In this document: one piece after another, positions 22,370-31,767 of the stretch | How the letters are laid out: each line of letters starts with the position of its first letter | Numbering within the stretch: position 1 is the first letter of the stretch | NCBI RefSeq assembly: GCF_003852235.1 | Contig: NZ_CP027732.1 | Coordinates: 992,001 to 1,056,000, forward strand | From: Pseudomonas sp. R4-35-07 | GTDB taxonomy: Bacteria; Pseudomonadota; Gammaproteobacteria; Pseudomonadales; Pseudomonadaceae | Length of the DNA: 64,000 nt | Direction: 5' to 3' | Made by a program: the position numbers and the translations under genes | The notes under the pieces: generated by a model | Told to the model about the DNA's origin: nothing | What the model saw: the letters and a program-made list of their open reading frames with translations, nothing else | Database searches by the model: none

Positions 22370-22426
22370 GTGCCGCTGGCAAAAAGGATTAATCTGCTGT
22401 TCTTGTTTTGATTCTTAATATCATTT

Positions 22427-22445
22427 AATAATGAATATCATTACT
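22427..22445 (+). promoter_or_regulatory. Fur box upstream of fagA
   Basis: AATAATGAATATCATTACT agrees with the 19-bp consensus GATAATGATAATCATTATC at 14 positions. A further AATATCATT just upstream suggests overlapping Fur sites. It begins 34 bp before the fagA start, where a Fur-ferrous complex would block transcription. The whole stretch is AT-rich, unlike its surroundings. Confidence 0.8.
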
Positions 22446-22460
22446 GAATGAGTGTGGATC

Positions 22461-22856
22461 ATGAGTTCTGTCTTGCGTGAGGACCCGTACCTGGAAAGTT
22501 GGCGGTGGATGAGTCGTCAGATTCGCTGTGGGCTCGACCCCAATGAGCCTCGCCTGATCGAACATTACCTCAATGAGGGACGCTACCTGGCGTGTTGCAC
22601 CGCGACCCACCCATGGACGATCGCCGAAACGTCATTCCGATTGCTCATCGACACCGCCAACGATATCGCGCTGCCCTGGCATTGGCGCTCCTCGTGTCTG
22701 GACCAGGCCTGGCGCCCCCTGCGTGACCTGGAAAAACTCTCCCACTGTGCCTGCCGCCTCAAGCGCTGGCAGGCCTTCGCCTGGCAATTGGCGACTTGCC
22801 AATTGCTGCCATCCCTCTCTCACGCCGACTTGGTGCAAGGATCTGATGATGAGTAA
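22461..22856 (+). CDS. fagA: Fur-associated protein FagA
   Basis: This is the first gene of an iron-starvation operon known from P. aeruginosa (fagA-fumC1-orfX-sodA). The 131-residue product has no recognised enzymatic domain. It is rich in Trp, Cys and charged residues, for example ESWRWMSRQIRCGLDPNEP and HWRSSCLDQAW, and has no signal peptide or membrane segment. Its function is unknown. The start ATG follows the Fur box, and the last eight bases overlap the fumC start, so translation is coupled. Identification rests on operon order and general resemblance. Confidence 0.82.
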   Translation: MSSVLREDPYLESWRWMSRQIRCGLDPNEPRLIEHYLNEGRYLACCTATHPWTIAETSFRLLIDTANDIALPWHWRSSCLDQAWRPLRDLEKLSHCACRLKRWQAFAWQLATCQLLPSLSHADLVQGSDDE

Positions 22857-24225
22857 CACCCGTATCGAACGCGACAGCATGGGCGAACTGCAAGTCCCCG
22901 CCGAGGCCTTGTACGGTGCGCAAACCCAGCGCGCGGTGAACAACTTTCCGATCAGCCATCAGCGTATGCCCGCGCAGTTCATTCGCGCGCTTATCCTGGC
23001 CAAGGCCGCTGCCGCCAGGGCCAACGTCGACCTCAAGCAAATCAGCGAAGGGCAGGGCAAGGCCATTGTCGATGCTGCCCAAGGCTTGCTGGAAGGCGAC
23101 TACATGCAGCATTTCCCGGTGGATATCTTCCAGACCGGCTCCGGCACCAGCTCCAACATGAATGCCAACGAAGTGATTGCGACCCTGGCCAGCCGGTTGC
23201 TGGGTGAGGTGGTAAACCCCAATGACCACGTCAACTGCGGACAAAGCAGCAACGATATCATCCCGACCACCATTCATGTCAGCGCCGCGCTGGTGCTGCA
23301 CGAGCAAACACTGCCGGCCTTGCTGCACCTGGTGCAGGTGATCGAGCAAAAGGCCGAAGCGGTCCACCCGTTTATCAAGACCGGTCGTACCCACTTGATG
23401 GATGCCATGCCGGTGCGCATGAGCCAGGTGCTCAATGGCTGGGCGCAGCAGCTCAAGGCCAATGTCGGCCACCTGCAAGACCTGCTGCAGGCGCTGCAAG
23501 CGCTGGCCCAGGGTGGCACGGCGGTAGGCACCGGCATCAACGCACACCCGGAGTTTGCCGCACGTTTCAGCCAGCACCTGAGCCACCTGACCCAGGTGAC
23601 GTTCACGCCGGGCAAGAACCTGTTTGCGTTGATTGGCTCCCAGGACACCGCCGTCGCCGTCTCCGGCCAGTTGAAAGCCACCGCTGTATCGCTGATGAAG
23701 ATCGCCAATGACCTGCGCTGGATGAACTCCGGCCCGTTGGCCGGCCTCGGCGAAATCGAGCTGGAAGGTCTGCAGCCGGGGTCGTCGATCATGCCGGGCA
23801 AGGTCAATCCGGTAATCCCGGAAGCCACGGCCATGGTGGCTGCCCAGGTCATCGGCAACGATACGGTGATCACCGTCGCCGGCCAATCGGGCAACTTCGA
23901 GCTGAACGTGATGCTGCCGATCATCGCCCAGAACCTGCTCAGTAGCCTGGAGTTGCTGGCCAACGCCAGCCGTTTGCTGGCGGACAAGGCCATTGCCAGC
24001 TTCAAGGTCAACGAAGCCAAACTCAAGGAGGCGTTGTCGCGCAACCCGATCCTGGTCACCGCCCTCAATCCGATCATTGGTTACCAAAAGGCCGCTGAAA
24101 TCGCCAAGCAGGCTTATCAGCAGGGTCGTCCGGTGATCGATGTCGCCCTCGAACACACCGACTTGCCGCGCAGCCAACTGGAAGTCCTGCTGGACCCGGA
24201 AAAGCTTACGGCGGGCGGCGTGTAA
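22849..24225 (+). CDS. fumC: Class II fumarase, iron-independent
   Basis: It interconverts fumarate and malate without an iron-sulfur cluster, so it keeps the TCA cycle running when iron is scarce or superoxide is high. The 458 residues contain TGSGTSSNMNANEV, GRTHLMDAMPVRMSQ and the superfamily signature GSSIMPGKVNP. The start at 22849 overlaps fagA; an ATG one codon earlier is possible. It is part of the Fur-controlled operon, which explains its regulation better than any feature inside the gene. Confidence 0.95.
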   Translation: MSNTRIERDSMGELQVPAEALYGAQTQRAVNNFPISHQRMPAQFIRALILAKAAAARANVDLKQISEGQGKAIVDAAQGLLEGDYMQHFPVDIFQTGSGTSSNMNANEVIATLASRLLGEVVNPNDHVNCGQSSNDIIPTTIHVSAALVLHEQTLPALLHLVQVIEQKAEAVHPFIKTGRTHLMDAMPVRMSQVLNGWAQQLKANVGHLQDLLQALQALAQGGTAVGTGINAHPEFAARFSQHLSHLTQVTFTPGKNLFALIGSQDTAVAVSGQLKATAVSLMKIANDLRWMNSGPLAGLGEIELEGLQPGSSIMPGKVNPVIPEATAMVAAQVIGNDTVITVAGQSGNFELNVMLPIIAQNLLSSLELLANASRLLADKAIASFKVNEAKLKEALSRNPILVTALNPIIGYQKAAEIAKQAYQQGRPVIDVALEHTDLPRSQLEVLLDPEKLTAGGV

Positions 24226-24252
24226 TCACCGACCCTGTTTTGGAGGCTCACC

Positions 24253-24681
24253 ATGGAGCACTGGAAACGCACGATCGAACGGGCCAATCGCTGTTTTATG
24301 GCGGGCGAGCTGGTGGACGCACGCGAGGCCTATTTGCAAGCCCTGGCCCTGGCCCAAGTGTTGTTCGAACGCTGGGCGGACGCCGATGAAGCCGTGGCGG
24401 CTTGCGTCATTTCCCATCACAACCTGGCAGACCTGCACCTGCGCCTGAACCAGCCTGAAGAAAGCGCGGAATACCTCTGCGCCATTCACCAGCGCCTGCT
24501 GCAGACCATGCAGGACCCACGCCTCAGTCCGCAGTTGCGCGAGGCCGCGTTGCGCCAGAGCAGCAAAACCTATGTCGAACTGTTGAATTTCATCAGCGAT
24601 CACGGCGAGTACCCGCGCACCCATCGCTTGCTGGGCGGTGCCGCGTCGCAACCGACCCCCTCTCACTATGGAGCACATTGA
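24253..24681 (+). CDS. Conserved operon protein (orfX of the fagA-sodA operon)
   Basis: This 142-residue cytoplasmic protein of unknown function corresponds to the orfX found between fumC1 and sodA in P. aeruginosa. It is almost all helical, with TPR-like features: an [16 protein letters not shown] helix, [19 protein letters not shown] and a following helix pair. It may be a protein-binding adaptor, but that is inference. The coding region ends one base before the sodA ATG, so the two are tightly coupled. Confidence 0.8.
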   Translation: MEHWKRTIERANRCFMAGELVDAREAYLQALALAQVLFERWADADEAVAACVISHHNLADLHLRLNQPEESAEYLCAIHQRLLQTMQDPRLSPQLREAALRQSSKTYVELLNFISDHGEYPRTHRLLGGAASQPTPSHYGAH

Positions 24682-24682
24682 T

Positions 24683-25294
24683 ATGACCTATACCCTGCCG
24701 GCTTTGCCTTACGCCTACGACGCCCTCGAACCCCATATCGATGCGCAAACCATGGAGATTCACTACACCAAGCATCACCAAACCTACATCAATAACCTTA
24801 ATGCCGCCGTCGAAGGCACCGAGTTCGCTGGCTGGCCGGTGGAGAAGCTGGTTTCCAGCGTCGAAAAATTACCGGAGCAATTACGCGCTGCCGTGGTCAA
24901 CCAAGGAGGTGGGCATGCCAACCACTCGCTGTTCTGGGCGGTCATGTCGCCCACAGGTGGCGGAAAACCTGAGGGGGAACTGGGCAAGGCGATCGACGAG
25001 CAACTGGGGGGCTTCGACAGTTTCAAGGAGGCCTTTACCAAAGCGGCGTTGACCCGTTTCGGCAGCGGCTGGGCCTGGCTGAGCGTCACCCCGCAGAAGA
25101 CCTTGGTGGTGGAAAGCAGCGGCAACCAGGACAGCCCGCTGATGAGCGGCAACACGCCGATCCTCGGTTTGGACGTTTGGGAGCACGCTTATTACCTGCT
25201 GTATCAAAACCGACGACCGGAGTACATCAATGCATTCTATAGCGTCATCAACTGGCCAGAGGTTGCCGCGCGCTACCAGGCTGCTTTGGCCTGA
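24683..25294 (+). CDS. sodA: Manganese superoxide dismutase
   Basis: It converts superoxide to peroxide and oxygen in the cytoplasm using manganese. All four metal ligands are visible in the 203 residues: His27, His81, Asp164 and His168 (DVWEHAYYL). GNQD with Gln149 and QGGGHANHS are typical of the Mn-specific rather than Fe-specific form. It is the fourth gene of the Fur-repressed operon, so it is expected when iron is low and FeSOD falls. A ZIP transporter follows after 32 bp. Confidence 0.96.
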   Translation: MTYTLPALPYAYDALEPHIDAQTMEIHYTKHHQTYINNLNAAVEGTEFAGWPVEKLVSSVEKLPEQLRAAVVNQGGGHANHSLFWAVMSPTGGGKPEGELGKAIDEQLGGFDSFKEAFTKAALTRFGSGWAWLSVTPQKTLVVESSGNQDSPLMSGNTPILGLDVWEHAYYLLYQNRRPEYINAFYSVINWPEVAARYQAALA

Positions 25295-25326
25295 TAGTCA
25301 CCCTATAACAAGATCTAAGGCCGACT

Positions 25327-26220
25327 ATGGGCACTGAAACACTGGCGATTAGCAGCGTGCGATTATTTCGCTATGCGTTTGGCTCCCTGCTCGTATTAGT
25401 CGGTACGGCATTGCTGGTGGCCCAGGGGCTGGCTTGGCTCAATCTGGAGCCACGCATCTTGCGCGCCTTGCAGGGCGGGGCGATCTGCGCACTCGGTACC
25501 GCGTTGGGCGCGGTGCCGGTGCTGGTGATTCGCCGAATGCCAGCGGCGTTGAGCGATACCTTGCTGGGGTTTGGAGCAGGGGTAATGCTGGCGGCGACCG
25601 CCTTTTCGCTGGTCGTGCCCGGCATTGCCGCCGCTGAAAGCCTGGGGCTCTCGCCGTGGGGTGCGGCTGGCTTGATCAGCTTCGGCATCATGCTGGGTGC
25701 ATTCGGGCTGTATCTGGTAGACCGCAAGGTGTCCGGCGCCAGCCCGGAAATGTTGGTGGGCACGCCGGATAAGCCGGTTATTCCGCCGCGCATCTGGCTC
25801 TTCGTGTTTGCCATCATTGCCCACAACATCCCGGAAGGCATGGCTGTAGGAGTTTCTGCGGGTGGCGGCATGGCGGATGCCGACAGCCTCGCCATGGGCA
25901 TTGCCCTGCAGGACGTGCCGGAAGGCCTGGTGATTGCGCTGGTATTGGCTGGGGCGGGGATGTCGCGGATCAAGGCGTTCCTGATCGGCGCTGCGTCCGG
26001 TTTGGTCGAACCGGTATTTGCAGTGCTGTGCGCGTGGTTGGTGAGCCTTGCCGAAGTGCTGTTGCCCCTGGGGCTGGCGCTGGCTGCTGGCGCGATGCTG
26101 TTGGTGGTGACCCATGAGGTTATCCCCGAGTCACGCCGAAACGGTCACGATAAGCTCGCCAGCCTGGGGTTGTGCATCGGGTTCTGCTTGATGATGATGA
26201 TGGATACGGCGTTGGGTTGA
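25327..26220 (+). CDS. ZIP-family metal transporter
   Basis: This is an inner-membrane divalent-metal importer of 297 residues with eight likely helices. The two metal-site motifs of the family appear at HNIPEG (166-171) and QDVPEG (195-200). The first carries the usual His-Asn; the second has Gln-Asp. A cytoplasmic loop with few histidines separates helices 3 and 4. Its place directly behind sodA in a Fur-controlled operon suggests it brings Mn (or Zn/Fe) to the cell under iron limitation. Metal choice is inference. Confidence 0.85.
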   Translation: MGTETLAISSVRLFRYAFGSLLVLVGTALLVAQGLAWLNLEPRILRALQGGAICALGTALGAVPVLVIRRMPAALSDTLLGFGAGVMLAATAFSLVVPGIAAAESLGLSPWGAAGLISFGIMLGAFGLYLVDRKVSGASPEMLVGTPDKPVIPPRIWLFVFAIIAHNIPEGMAVGVSAGGGMADADSLAMGIALQDVPEGLVIALVLAGAGMSRIKAFLIGAASGLVEPVFAVLCAWLVSLAEVLLPLGLALAAGAMLLVVTHEVIPESRRNGHDKLASLGLCIGFCLMMMMDTALG

Positions 26221-26245
26221 AGCTTGCTCCTACAGCGCAAGGCGG

Positions 26246-26518
26246 TTATTCGCCTTCATCAAAGTAGTTATTGATCAGCTTCACCAGCGCGTCCATGGCT
26301 TCCTGCTCTTGTTCGCCTTGGGTTTCCAGATGGATCTTGGTGCCTTTGCCTGCGGCAAGCATCATCATCGCCATGATGCTTTTACCGTCGACCATCGTTT
26401 CCGGCGTGCGCCCGGCGCGGATCTGGCAGGGGAACTGCCCGGCAACGCCGACAAACTTGGCTGAAGCCCGGGCGTGCAAACCCAGCTTGTTGATGATTTC
26501 AATTTCCCGAGCCGGCAT
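26246..26518 (-). CDS. ptsO: HPr-like phosphocarrier NPr of the nitrogen PTS
   Basis: NPr passes phosphate from PtsP to PtsN in the regulatory nitrogen phosphotransferase system. The 90 residues have the phosphorylated His15 in GLHARASAKF and the second HPr motif KSIMAMMML around Ser46. The frame runs 16 codons further upstream into the rapZ end; MPAREIEIINKLG is the family start. It is the last gene of rpoN-hpf-ptsN-rapZ-ptsO, 16 bp after rapZ. Confidence 0.95.
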   Translation of the reverse strand: MPAREIEIINKLGLHARASAKFVGVAGQFPCQIRAGRTPETMVDGKSIMAMMMLAAGKGTKIHLETQGEQEQEAMDALVKLINNYFDEGE

Positions 26519-26534
26519 CGCAGTGGTGTTCCTT

Positions 26535-27392
26535 TCAGCTAAGGTCGCGGTGGCGAACCTGGACATTCTTGAGGGTTTGTTGCAGCACCTGGCCGAGCCG
26601 TTCCGTCAGGTAGACGGAGCGGTGGTGGCCACCGGTGCAGCCAATGGCAATGGTGACATAGGCGCGATTGCTCGCGGCAAAGCGCGGCAGCCATTTGAGC
26701 AGGTAGGTGGAGATGTCCTGGAACATCTCTTCCACATCCGCTTGTGCCGCCAGATAGTCGATCACGGGCTGATCGAGCCCGGACTGATCGCGCAATTCCG
26801 GTTTCCAATAAGGATTGGGCAGGCAACGCACGTCGAACACCAAGTCGGCATCCACCGGCATGCCACGCTTGAAACCAAATGACTCGACCAGAAACGCTGT
26901 GCCAGGCTCCGGCTGGTTCAGCAATCGCAGTTTGATCGCATCGCGCAGCTGGTACAGGTTCAGGTTGGTGGTGTTGATCTTGAGGTCGGCCAGATCGATG
27001 ATCGGCCCCAGCAGCTTGGTCTCGTCCTGGATGGCTTCCGCCAGGGAGCGGTTGGCGCTGCTGAGCGGATGGCGTCGACGGGTTTCGGAGAAACGCTTGA
27101 GCAGGGTTTCTTCGTCGGCATCCAGGTACAGCACGTCGCAATGAATATGCTTGGCGCGCACTTCCTCAAGCAGTTCGGGGAAGCGCGAGAGATGGCTGGG
27201 CAGGTTGCGGGCGTCGATCGACACGGCGACCAGCGGTTGCGCCAGTTCGGTGTGGATCAAGGCGCGCTCGGCCAATTCCGGCAGCAGCCCGGCGGGCAGG
27301 TTGTCGATGCAGTAGAAGCCGCTGTCTTCAAGCACATTGAGGGCAGTGCTCTTGCCCGAGCCGGAACGGCCGCTGACGATGATCAAACGCAT
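26535..27392 (-). CDS. rapZ: RNase adapter protein RapZ
   Basis: This 285-residue nucleotide-binding protein in E. coli directs RNase E to the GlmZ small RNA and so tunes glucosamine-6-phosphate synthesis. Seen: Walker [10 protein letters not shown] (8-16), [16 protein letters not shown] in the middle, and the C-terminal [15 protein letters not shown] that contains the RNA-binding and ligand site. Whether a GlmZ-like target exists in Pseudomonas is not visible here. It sits 2 bp after ptsN. Confidence 0.95.
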   Translation of the reverse strand: MRLIIVSGRSGSGKSTALNVLEDSGFYCIDNLPAGLLPELAERALIHTELAQPLVAVSIDARNLPSHLSRFPELLEEVRAKHIHCDVLYLDADEETLLKRFSETRRRHPLSSANRSLAEAIQDETKLLGPIIDLADLKINTTNLNLYQLRDAIKLRLLNQPEPGTAFLVESFGFKRGMPVDADLVFDVRCLPNPYWKPELRDQSGLDQPVIDYLAAQADVEEMFQDISTYLLKWLPRFAASNRAYVTIAIGCTGGHHRSVYLTERLGQVLQQTLKNVQVRHRDLS

Positions 27393-27394
27393 GA

Positions 27395-27859
27395 TTATTG
27401 CCCGCTTTGCTCATCCAGGACGACCTGATACAACGCCTCATTACTCTTGGCACTGCGCAGTTTTTCGCGTACTTCCTTGCGGTCGAGCATGCTGGCGATC
27501 TGCCGGAGCAGTTCCAGGTGCGCATCGGTGGCAGCTTGTGGGACCAGCAGAACGAACAGCAGGTCGACCGGAGCGCCGTCGATGGCATCGAAATCGATGG
27601 GGTGATCCAGGTGCAGCAGGGCGCTGACCGGTGTTGTGCAGCCTTTGAGGCGGCAGTGGGGGATGGCGATGCCGTTGCCAAAACCGGTCGAGCCAAGTTT
27701 TTCACGGGCGATCAGAGCCTCGAAGACATCTTGCATCTCCAGGTCAGGCACTTGGCTGCTGATCAGGTTGGCAATTTGTTCGAGGGCTTTTTTCTTGCTG
27801 CCGCCCGGCACGTTCACGAGGGAACGGCCGGGGGTCAGGATGGTTTCAAGTCGGATCAT
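27395..27859 (-). CDS. ptsN: Nitrogen-regulatory PTS component EIIA-Ntr
   Basis: PtsN is the output protein of the nitrogen PTS: its phosphorylation state influences potassium handling, carbon/nitrogen balance and sigma-54 promoters in pseudomonads. The 154 residues form one EIIA domain with the phosphorylated His68 in [11 protein letters not shown]. It is encoded between hpf and rapZ with spacings of 10 and 2 bp. The minus-strand run with rpoN is conserved in Proteobacteria. Confidence 0.96.
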   Translation of the reverse strand: MIRLETILTPGRSLVNVPGGSKKKALEQIANLISSQVPDLEMQDVFEALIAREKLGSTGFGNGIAIPHCRLKGCTTPVSALLHLDHPIDFDAIDGAPVDLLFVLLVPQAATDAHLELLRQIASMLDRKEVREKLRSAKSNEALYQVVLDEQSGQ

Positions 27860-27869
27860 GGGGGGAGAG

Positions 27870-28175
27870 TTAACGACCTGTACCTTGCATCAGGTGCAGA
27901 TTCTTTTCCTTATGCTTTTTGAGTTGGCGGTCAAGCTTGTCGGTGAGCAAGTCGATCGATGCATACATGTCTTCATGCTCGGCGTTAGCAACCACTTCGC
28001 CACCGGGTATCTGCAGGGTCGCTTCAATTTTCTGCTGAAGCTTATCGACCTTCATGATGACCTGCACGTTGGTGATCTTGTCGAAATGTCCTTCAAGCTT
28101 TTTCAGCTTCTGTTCGACGTATTCGCGCATGGGTGGGGTGACTTCTACATGGTGTCCACTGATGTTGACTTGCAT
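27870..28175 (-). CDS. hpf: Ribosome hibernation promoting factor
   Basis: HPF binds the decoding site of idle 30S subunits and favours 100S ribosome dimers in stationary phase. The 101 residues correspond to the short form (no C-terminal dimerisation domain). Seen: MQVNISGHHVEVTPPMREYV and AEHEDMYASIDLLTDKLDRQ. An in-frame start nine codons upstream is less likely. It lies 76 bp after rpoN, the standard position of the gene once called orf102 in P. putida. Confidence 0.94.
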   Translation of the reverse strand: MQVNISGHHVEVTPPMREYVEQKLKKLEGHFDKITNVQVIMKVDKLQQKIEATLQIPGGEVVANAEHEDMYASIDLLTDKLDRQLKKHKEKNLHLMQGTGR

Positions 28176-28251
28176 ACAGCTTCTCCTTCGTTGCCAGTGC
28201 ATAAAGCGGCAGGCGAAAAGCGCCTGCCACTGGAACGCTGTGCCCCGCCCG

Positions 28252-29745
28252 TCACATCAAACGCTTTCGCTCGCTGGAAGGCGCGATCCCGAGAGACTCG
28301 CGGTACTTGGCGACGGTTCGACGGGCGACCTGAATGCCTTGTGCCTCCAGTAAACCAGCGATCTTGCTGTCACTCAACGGCTTTTTCTGATTTTCCGCGG
28401 CAACCAGTTTTTTGATGATCGCGCGGATCGCCGTGGAGGAGCATTCGCCGCCTTCGGAGGTGCTTACATGGCTGGAGAAAAAGTATTTCAGCTCATAAAT
28501 ACCCCGTGGGGTATGCATGAATTTTTGCGTGGTCACCCGTGAAATCGTCGATTCGTGCATGCCGACCGCTTCAGCGATGTCGTGCAGTACCAGAGGCTTC
28601 ATTGCCTCGTCGCCATATTCCAGGAAGCCGCGTTGGTGCTCGACGATCTGGGTGGCCACTTTCATCAGGGTTTCGTTGCGGCTTTGCAGGCTCTTGATGA
28701 ACCAGCGCGCTTCCTGCAGCTGGTTGCGCATGAACGTGTTGTCGGCGCTGGTATCGGCGCGGCGCACGAAGCCGGCGTATTGCGGGTTGACCCGAAGGCG
28801 TGGCACCGACTCCTGGTTCAGTTCCACCAGCCAGCGCTCGTTGTCTTTGCGCACGATCACATCAGGTACGACATATTCGGCTTCGCTGGACTCGATCTGC
28901 GAGCCCGGGCGAGGGTTGAGGCTCTGAACCAGCTCGATAACCTGGCGCAGCTCGTCTTCCTTGAGCTTCATGCGACGCATCAGCTGGCTGTAGTCGCGGC
29001 TGCCGAGCAGGTCGATGTAGTCGCTGACCAGGCGCTTGGCTTCAGCGAGCCAGGGGGTCTTGGCCGGTAGCTGGCGCAGTTGCAGTAACAAGCACTCGCT
29101 GAGCGTACGGGCGCCAATGCCGGCGGGCTCGAATTGCTGGATACGGTGCAGGACGGCTTCGATCTCGTCCAGTTCGATATCCAGCTCCGGGTCGAAGGCT
29201 TCAAGAATTTCTTCGAGCGTTTCGTCCAGATAACCCTGGTTATTGATGCAGTCGATCAGGGTGACGGCGATCAAGCGATCGGTGTCGGACATCGGCGCCA
29301 GGTTCAGTTGCCACAGCAAGTGGCTCTGCAGGCTCTCGCCGACCGACGTACGGGTGGTGAAGTCCCATTCGTCGTCGTCATTGCTGGGCAGGCTGCTGGC
29401 GCTGGTCTGGTAGACGTCTTCCCATGCGGTGTCCACCGGAAGCTCGTTGGGAATGCGTTCGTTCCATTCGCCGTCCTCGAGGTTGTCCACCGTAGGGGCG
29501 GTTTCCTGATAGGACGGTTCCTGTACATCGGGATTGGGCTTTTGCTCGATATTGTCGGCCAAGGGGTCGGTATTGTCGAAGTCGTCGCCTTCTTCCTGGC
29601 GTTCGAGCATCGGATTGGACTCCAGGGCCTCCTGGATTTCCTGTTGCAGGTCCAGGGTCGACAATTGGAGCAGGCGGATGGCCTGTTGCAGCTGCGGTGT
29701 CATCGTCAGCTGCTGGCCCATTCTCAGGACTAGCGATGGTTTCAT
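28252..29745 (-). CDS. rpoN: RNA polymerase sigma-54 factor
   Basis: RpoN directs polymerase to -24/-12 promoters that need enhancer-binding proteins, covering nitrogen metabolism, flagella and other functions. The 497 residues show the glutamine-rich region I ([20 protein letters not shown]), an acidic region II, the core-binding and HTH regions, and the RpoN box [10 protein letters not shown] near residue 475. It heads rpoN-hpf-ptsN-rapZ-ptsO. A long inverted repeat lies in the 196-bp space before it. Confidence 0.97.
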   Translation of the reverse strand: MKPSLVLRMGQQLTMTPQLQQAIRLLQLSTLDLQQEIQEALESNPMLERQEEGDDFDNTDPLADNIEQKPNPDVQEPSYQETAPTVDNLEDGEWNERIPNELPVDTAWEDVYQTSASSLPSNDDDEWDFTTRTSVGESLQSHLLWQLNLAPMSDTDRLIAVTLIDCINNQGYLDETLEEILEAFDPELDIELDEIEAVLHRIQQFEPAGIGARTLSECLLLQLRQLPAKTPWLAEAKRLVSDYIDLLGSRDYSQLMRRMKLKEDELRQVIELVQSLNPRPGSQIESSEAEYVVPDVIVRKDNERWLVELNQESVPRLRVNPQYAGFVRRADTSADNTFMRNQLQEARWFIKSLQSRNETLMKVATQIVEHQRGFLEYGDEAMKPLVLHDIAEAVGMHESTISRVTTQKFMHTPRGIYELKYFFSSHVSTSEGGECSSTAIRAIIKKLVAAENQKKPLSDSKIAGLLEAQGIQVARRTVAKYRESLGIAPSSERKRLM

Positions 29746-29832
29746 GGCAGGGGCTTAACACCTTATTCGCCGGCGCAATGCGCCATCCACGACAGGGCGC
29801 GTGAGCGCCAAACATAAGCAAATTATATGCCT

Positions 29833-29934
29833 GATATCGGGGCCTTTGCCTAGAGCGCGGTAACAATAAAAAAGCTGAGAAAAAAGCTGAGGTTTTTATT
29901 GACTCGCTCGCGCGCTCGCAAAGGGCCCGATATC
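29833..29934 (-). repeat. Long inverted repeat enclosing a tandem repeat, between lptB and rpoN
   Basis: GATATCGGGGCCTTTGC (29833-29849) and GCAAAGGGCCCGATATC (29918-29934) are complementary at 16 of 17 positions. The 68 bases between them hold AAAAAAGCTGAG twice in direct tandem (29868-29891), flanked by AATAAAAA and TTTTTATT. A transcript in either direction could fold into a long hairpin. The rest of the 196-bp lptB-rpoN space has no gene. It may combine lptB termination with rpoN leader structure. Confidence 0.7.
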
Positions 29935-29941
29935 ACCGTGT

Positions 29942-30667
29942 TTACAGGCGGAACTCGTGACCCAGATAAACTTCCTTCACCAGTTCGTTGGCCAGGATCG
30001 TCGCTGAATCACCTTCGGCAATCAATTGCCCGTCGTTGACGATATAAGCGGTTTCGCAGATATCGAGGGTCTCACGGACGTTGTGGTCGGTGATCAGCAC
30101 ACCAATGCCCTTGGCCTTGAGGTGATGGATGATCTGCTTGATATCGCCCACCGAAATCGGATCAACGCCAGCGAACGGTTCGTCCAGCAGAATGAATTTG
30201 GGGGCGGTTGCCAGGGCGCGGGCGATCTCCACGCGGCGACGCTCACCACCGGACAAGCTCATGCCGAGGTTGTCGCGAATGTGGTTGATGTGGAATTCCT
30301 GCAACAGGCTTTCCAATTCCTGGCGGCGGCCGTCGCGGTCGAGTTCCTTGCGGGTCTCGAGGATTGCCATGATGTTGTCGGCTACCGACAGTTTGCGGAA
30401 GATCGACGCCTCCTGCGGAAGATAGCCGATACCTGCGCGCGCACGGCCGTGCATCGGCTGGTGGCTGACGTCCAGGTCGTCGATCAATACGCGCCCCTGG
30501 TCCGCCTGGACCAGCCCGACGATCATGTAGAAGCAGGTGGTCTTGCCGGCACCGTTGGGGCCAAGCAGGCCGACAATCTGGCCGCTGTCGATCGACAGGC
30601 TCACATCGCGTACCACCTGGCGGCTTTTATAGGCCTTGGCCAGATGCTGGGCTTTCAGGGTTGCCAT
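29942..30667 (-). CDS. lptB: LPS export ABC transporter ATPase LptB
   Basis: LptB is the cytoplasmic ATPase that powers extraction of LPS by LptFG and its push along the LptCA bridge. The 241 residues have Walker A GPNGAGKT (36-43), the signature [15 protein letters not shown], and Walker [13 protein letters not shown]. Its start overlaps the lptA stop by one base (TAATG), so the two are coupled. The operon is kdsD-kdsC-lptC-lptA-lptB. Confidence 0.97.
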   Translation of the reverse strand: MATLKAQHLAKAYKSRQVVRDVSLSIDSGQIVGLLGPNGAGKTTCFYMIVGLVQADQGRVLIDDLDVSHQPMHGRARAGIGYLPQEASIFRKLSVADNIMAILETRKELDRDGRRQELESLLQEFHINHIRDNLGMSLSGGERRRVEIARALATAPKFILLDEPFAGVDPISVGDIKQIIHHLKAKGIGVLITDHNVRETLDICETAYIVNDGQLIAEGDSATILANELVKEVYLGHEFRL

Positions 30668-31200
30668 TACTCGGCCTTCTTCTTCGGCTGGATGACCATG
30701 TCGATCCGTGGGCGAGGCGCGGTGACCTTGTTGCCATTGGCGCGACCCGCCTGGGCGACCTGGGTCTGGGTGTTGTAGACGATCTTCTCGCCTTCGGTGG
30801 AATTACCGTCGGCACTCAGCACCTTGGCCTGGTCGATCAATACGATGCGATTTTGCTGGGCATGGTACTGGATAGTCTTGCCATAGCCTTTCATCGGCCC
30901 TGGGTCTTCTGCCTTTTGCTTCTGCTCGAAGTAAGCCAGGTTGCCCACCGAGGTCACGACGTCGATATCGCCAGCCTGGGTGCGAGTCAGTGTCACCGTA
31001 TTACCGGTGATCTTCATCGAGCCCTGGGTGATGATCACGCCACCGGTGTAGGTCGCGACGCCTTGCTTGTCATCCAGCTGCGCATCGTCAGCCGAGATGT
31101 GGATCGGTTGCTGGCTATCGTTCGGCAGAGCCCAGGCGCTCACGCTTCCCAGTGCTGCGCCCAGACCGAGCAAAATAGGGAGGGTTTTAACGAGCCTCAT
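30667..31200 (-). CDS. lptA: LPS transport periplasmic protein LptA
   Basis: LptA forms the periplasmic beta-jellyroll bridge that carries LPS to LptD. The 177 residues begin with a signal peptide ([20 protein letters not shown]), and the OstA-type repeat follows with [20 protein letters not shown] and [18 protein letters not shown]. Its start lies inside the end of lptC (14-bp overlap) and its stop overlaps lptB, so all three are coupled. Confidence 0.95.
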   Translation of the reverse strand: MRLVKTLPILLGLGAALGSVSAWALPNDSQQPIHISADDAQLDDKQGVATYTGGVIITQGSMKITGNTVTLTRTQAGDIDVVTSVGNLAYFEQKQKAEDPGPMKGYGKTIQYHAQQNRIVLIDQAKVLSADGNSTEGEKIVYNTQTQVAQAGRANGNKVTAPRPRIDMVIQPKKKAE

Positions 31201-31759
31201 ACTGTCCTCTTACGTTCGATAGCAGGTGTATCCTGCTTTCTTTCAAATACGCTTTCATTCCCTTGCCAGTCGATACACCGCCAGCGCCGTCGATTCTAAC
31301 GTCTTGCTCGGTCTGCGCATATTGCTGTTGTGGGAATACCGTCATGCGACTGCTGGTAATGATGGTGTCGCGGTTCTGCGCGTCTGTACGTGCGACGCGC
31401 ACCGAGTCGATCAGTTCGATTTCGGTGCCGTCCGGATTGACCTCGCCACGCAGGCTGGTGACGTGCCATGGCAGTTCGGTGCCACGGTACATGTTCAAGT
31501 CCGGGTTGGTCAGCAGGCTGACTTCCGAGGCTTTCAAGCGCTCGACCTTGTCGGAGACCAACTCGTACTGCACCTTGCCATCGGGCAGGAACTGCACGGT
31601 ATGGGTGTTGGTGGCGAAGTTGTCGATGACACTTTCATCAACCTGCACGACAGGCTTGTCGAGAAAGCGCTCCGGGCTGATATTCCAGTAGCCCACCGCG
31701 AGCAACAGCGCGGCGATGGCTCCGAATAGCAGGAAGTTGCGAATCTTTTTGCTCAGCAT
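31187..31759 (-). CDS. lptC: LPS export protein LptC
   Basis: LptC is a single-pass inner-membrane protein that accepts LPS from LptBFG and hands it to LptA. The 190 residues have one N-terminal membrane helix (about 8-24, FLLFGAIAALLLAVGYW) and a periplasmic jellyroll with FATNTHTVQFLPDGK and LRGEVNPDGTEIEL. It is 8 bp after kdsC and overlaps lptA. Confidence 0.94.
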   Translation of the reverse strand: MLSKKIRNFLLFGAIAALLLAVGYWNISPERFLDKPVVQVDESVIDNFATNTHTVQFLPDGKVQYELVSDKVERLKASEVSLLTNPDLNMYRGTELPWHVTSLRGEVNPDGTEIELIDSVRVARTDAQNRDTIITSSRMTVFPQQQYAQTEQDVRIDGAGGVSTGKGMKAYLKESRIHLLSNVRGQYEAR

Positions 31760-31767
31760 ATAACGCT

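Noticed and set aside
26219..26240. AGCTTGCTCCTACAG as a REP remnant after the ZIP gene
   Set aside because: Only a half-site is present with no inverted partner, so it is too short to call.
29822..29827. TATAAT on the minus strand as the rpoN promoter
   Set aside because: No acceptable -35 sequence lies 16-18 bases upstream. It may be chance in an AT-rich patch.
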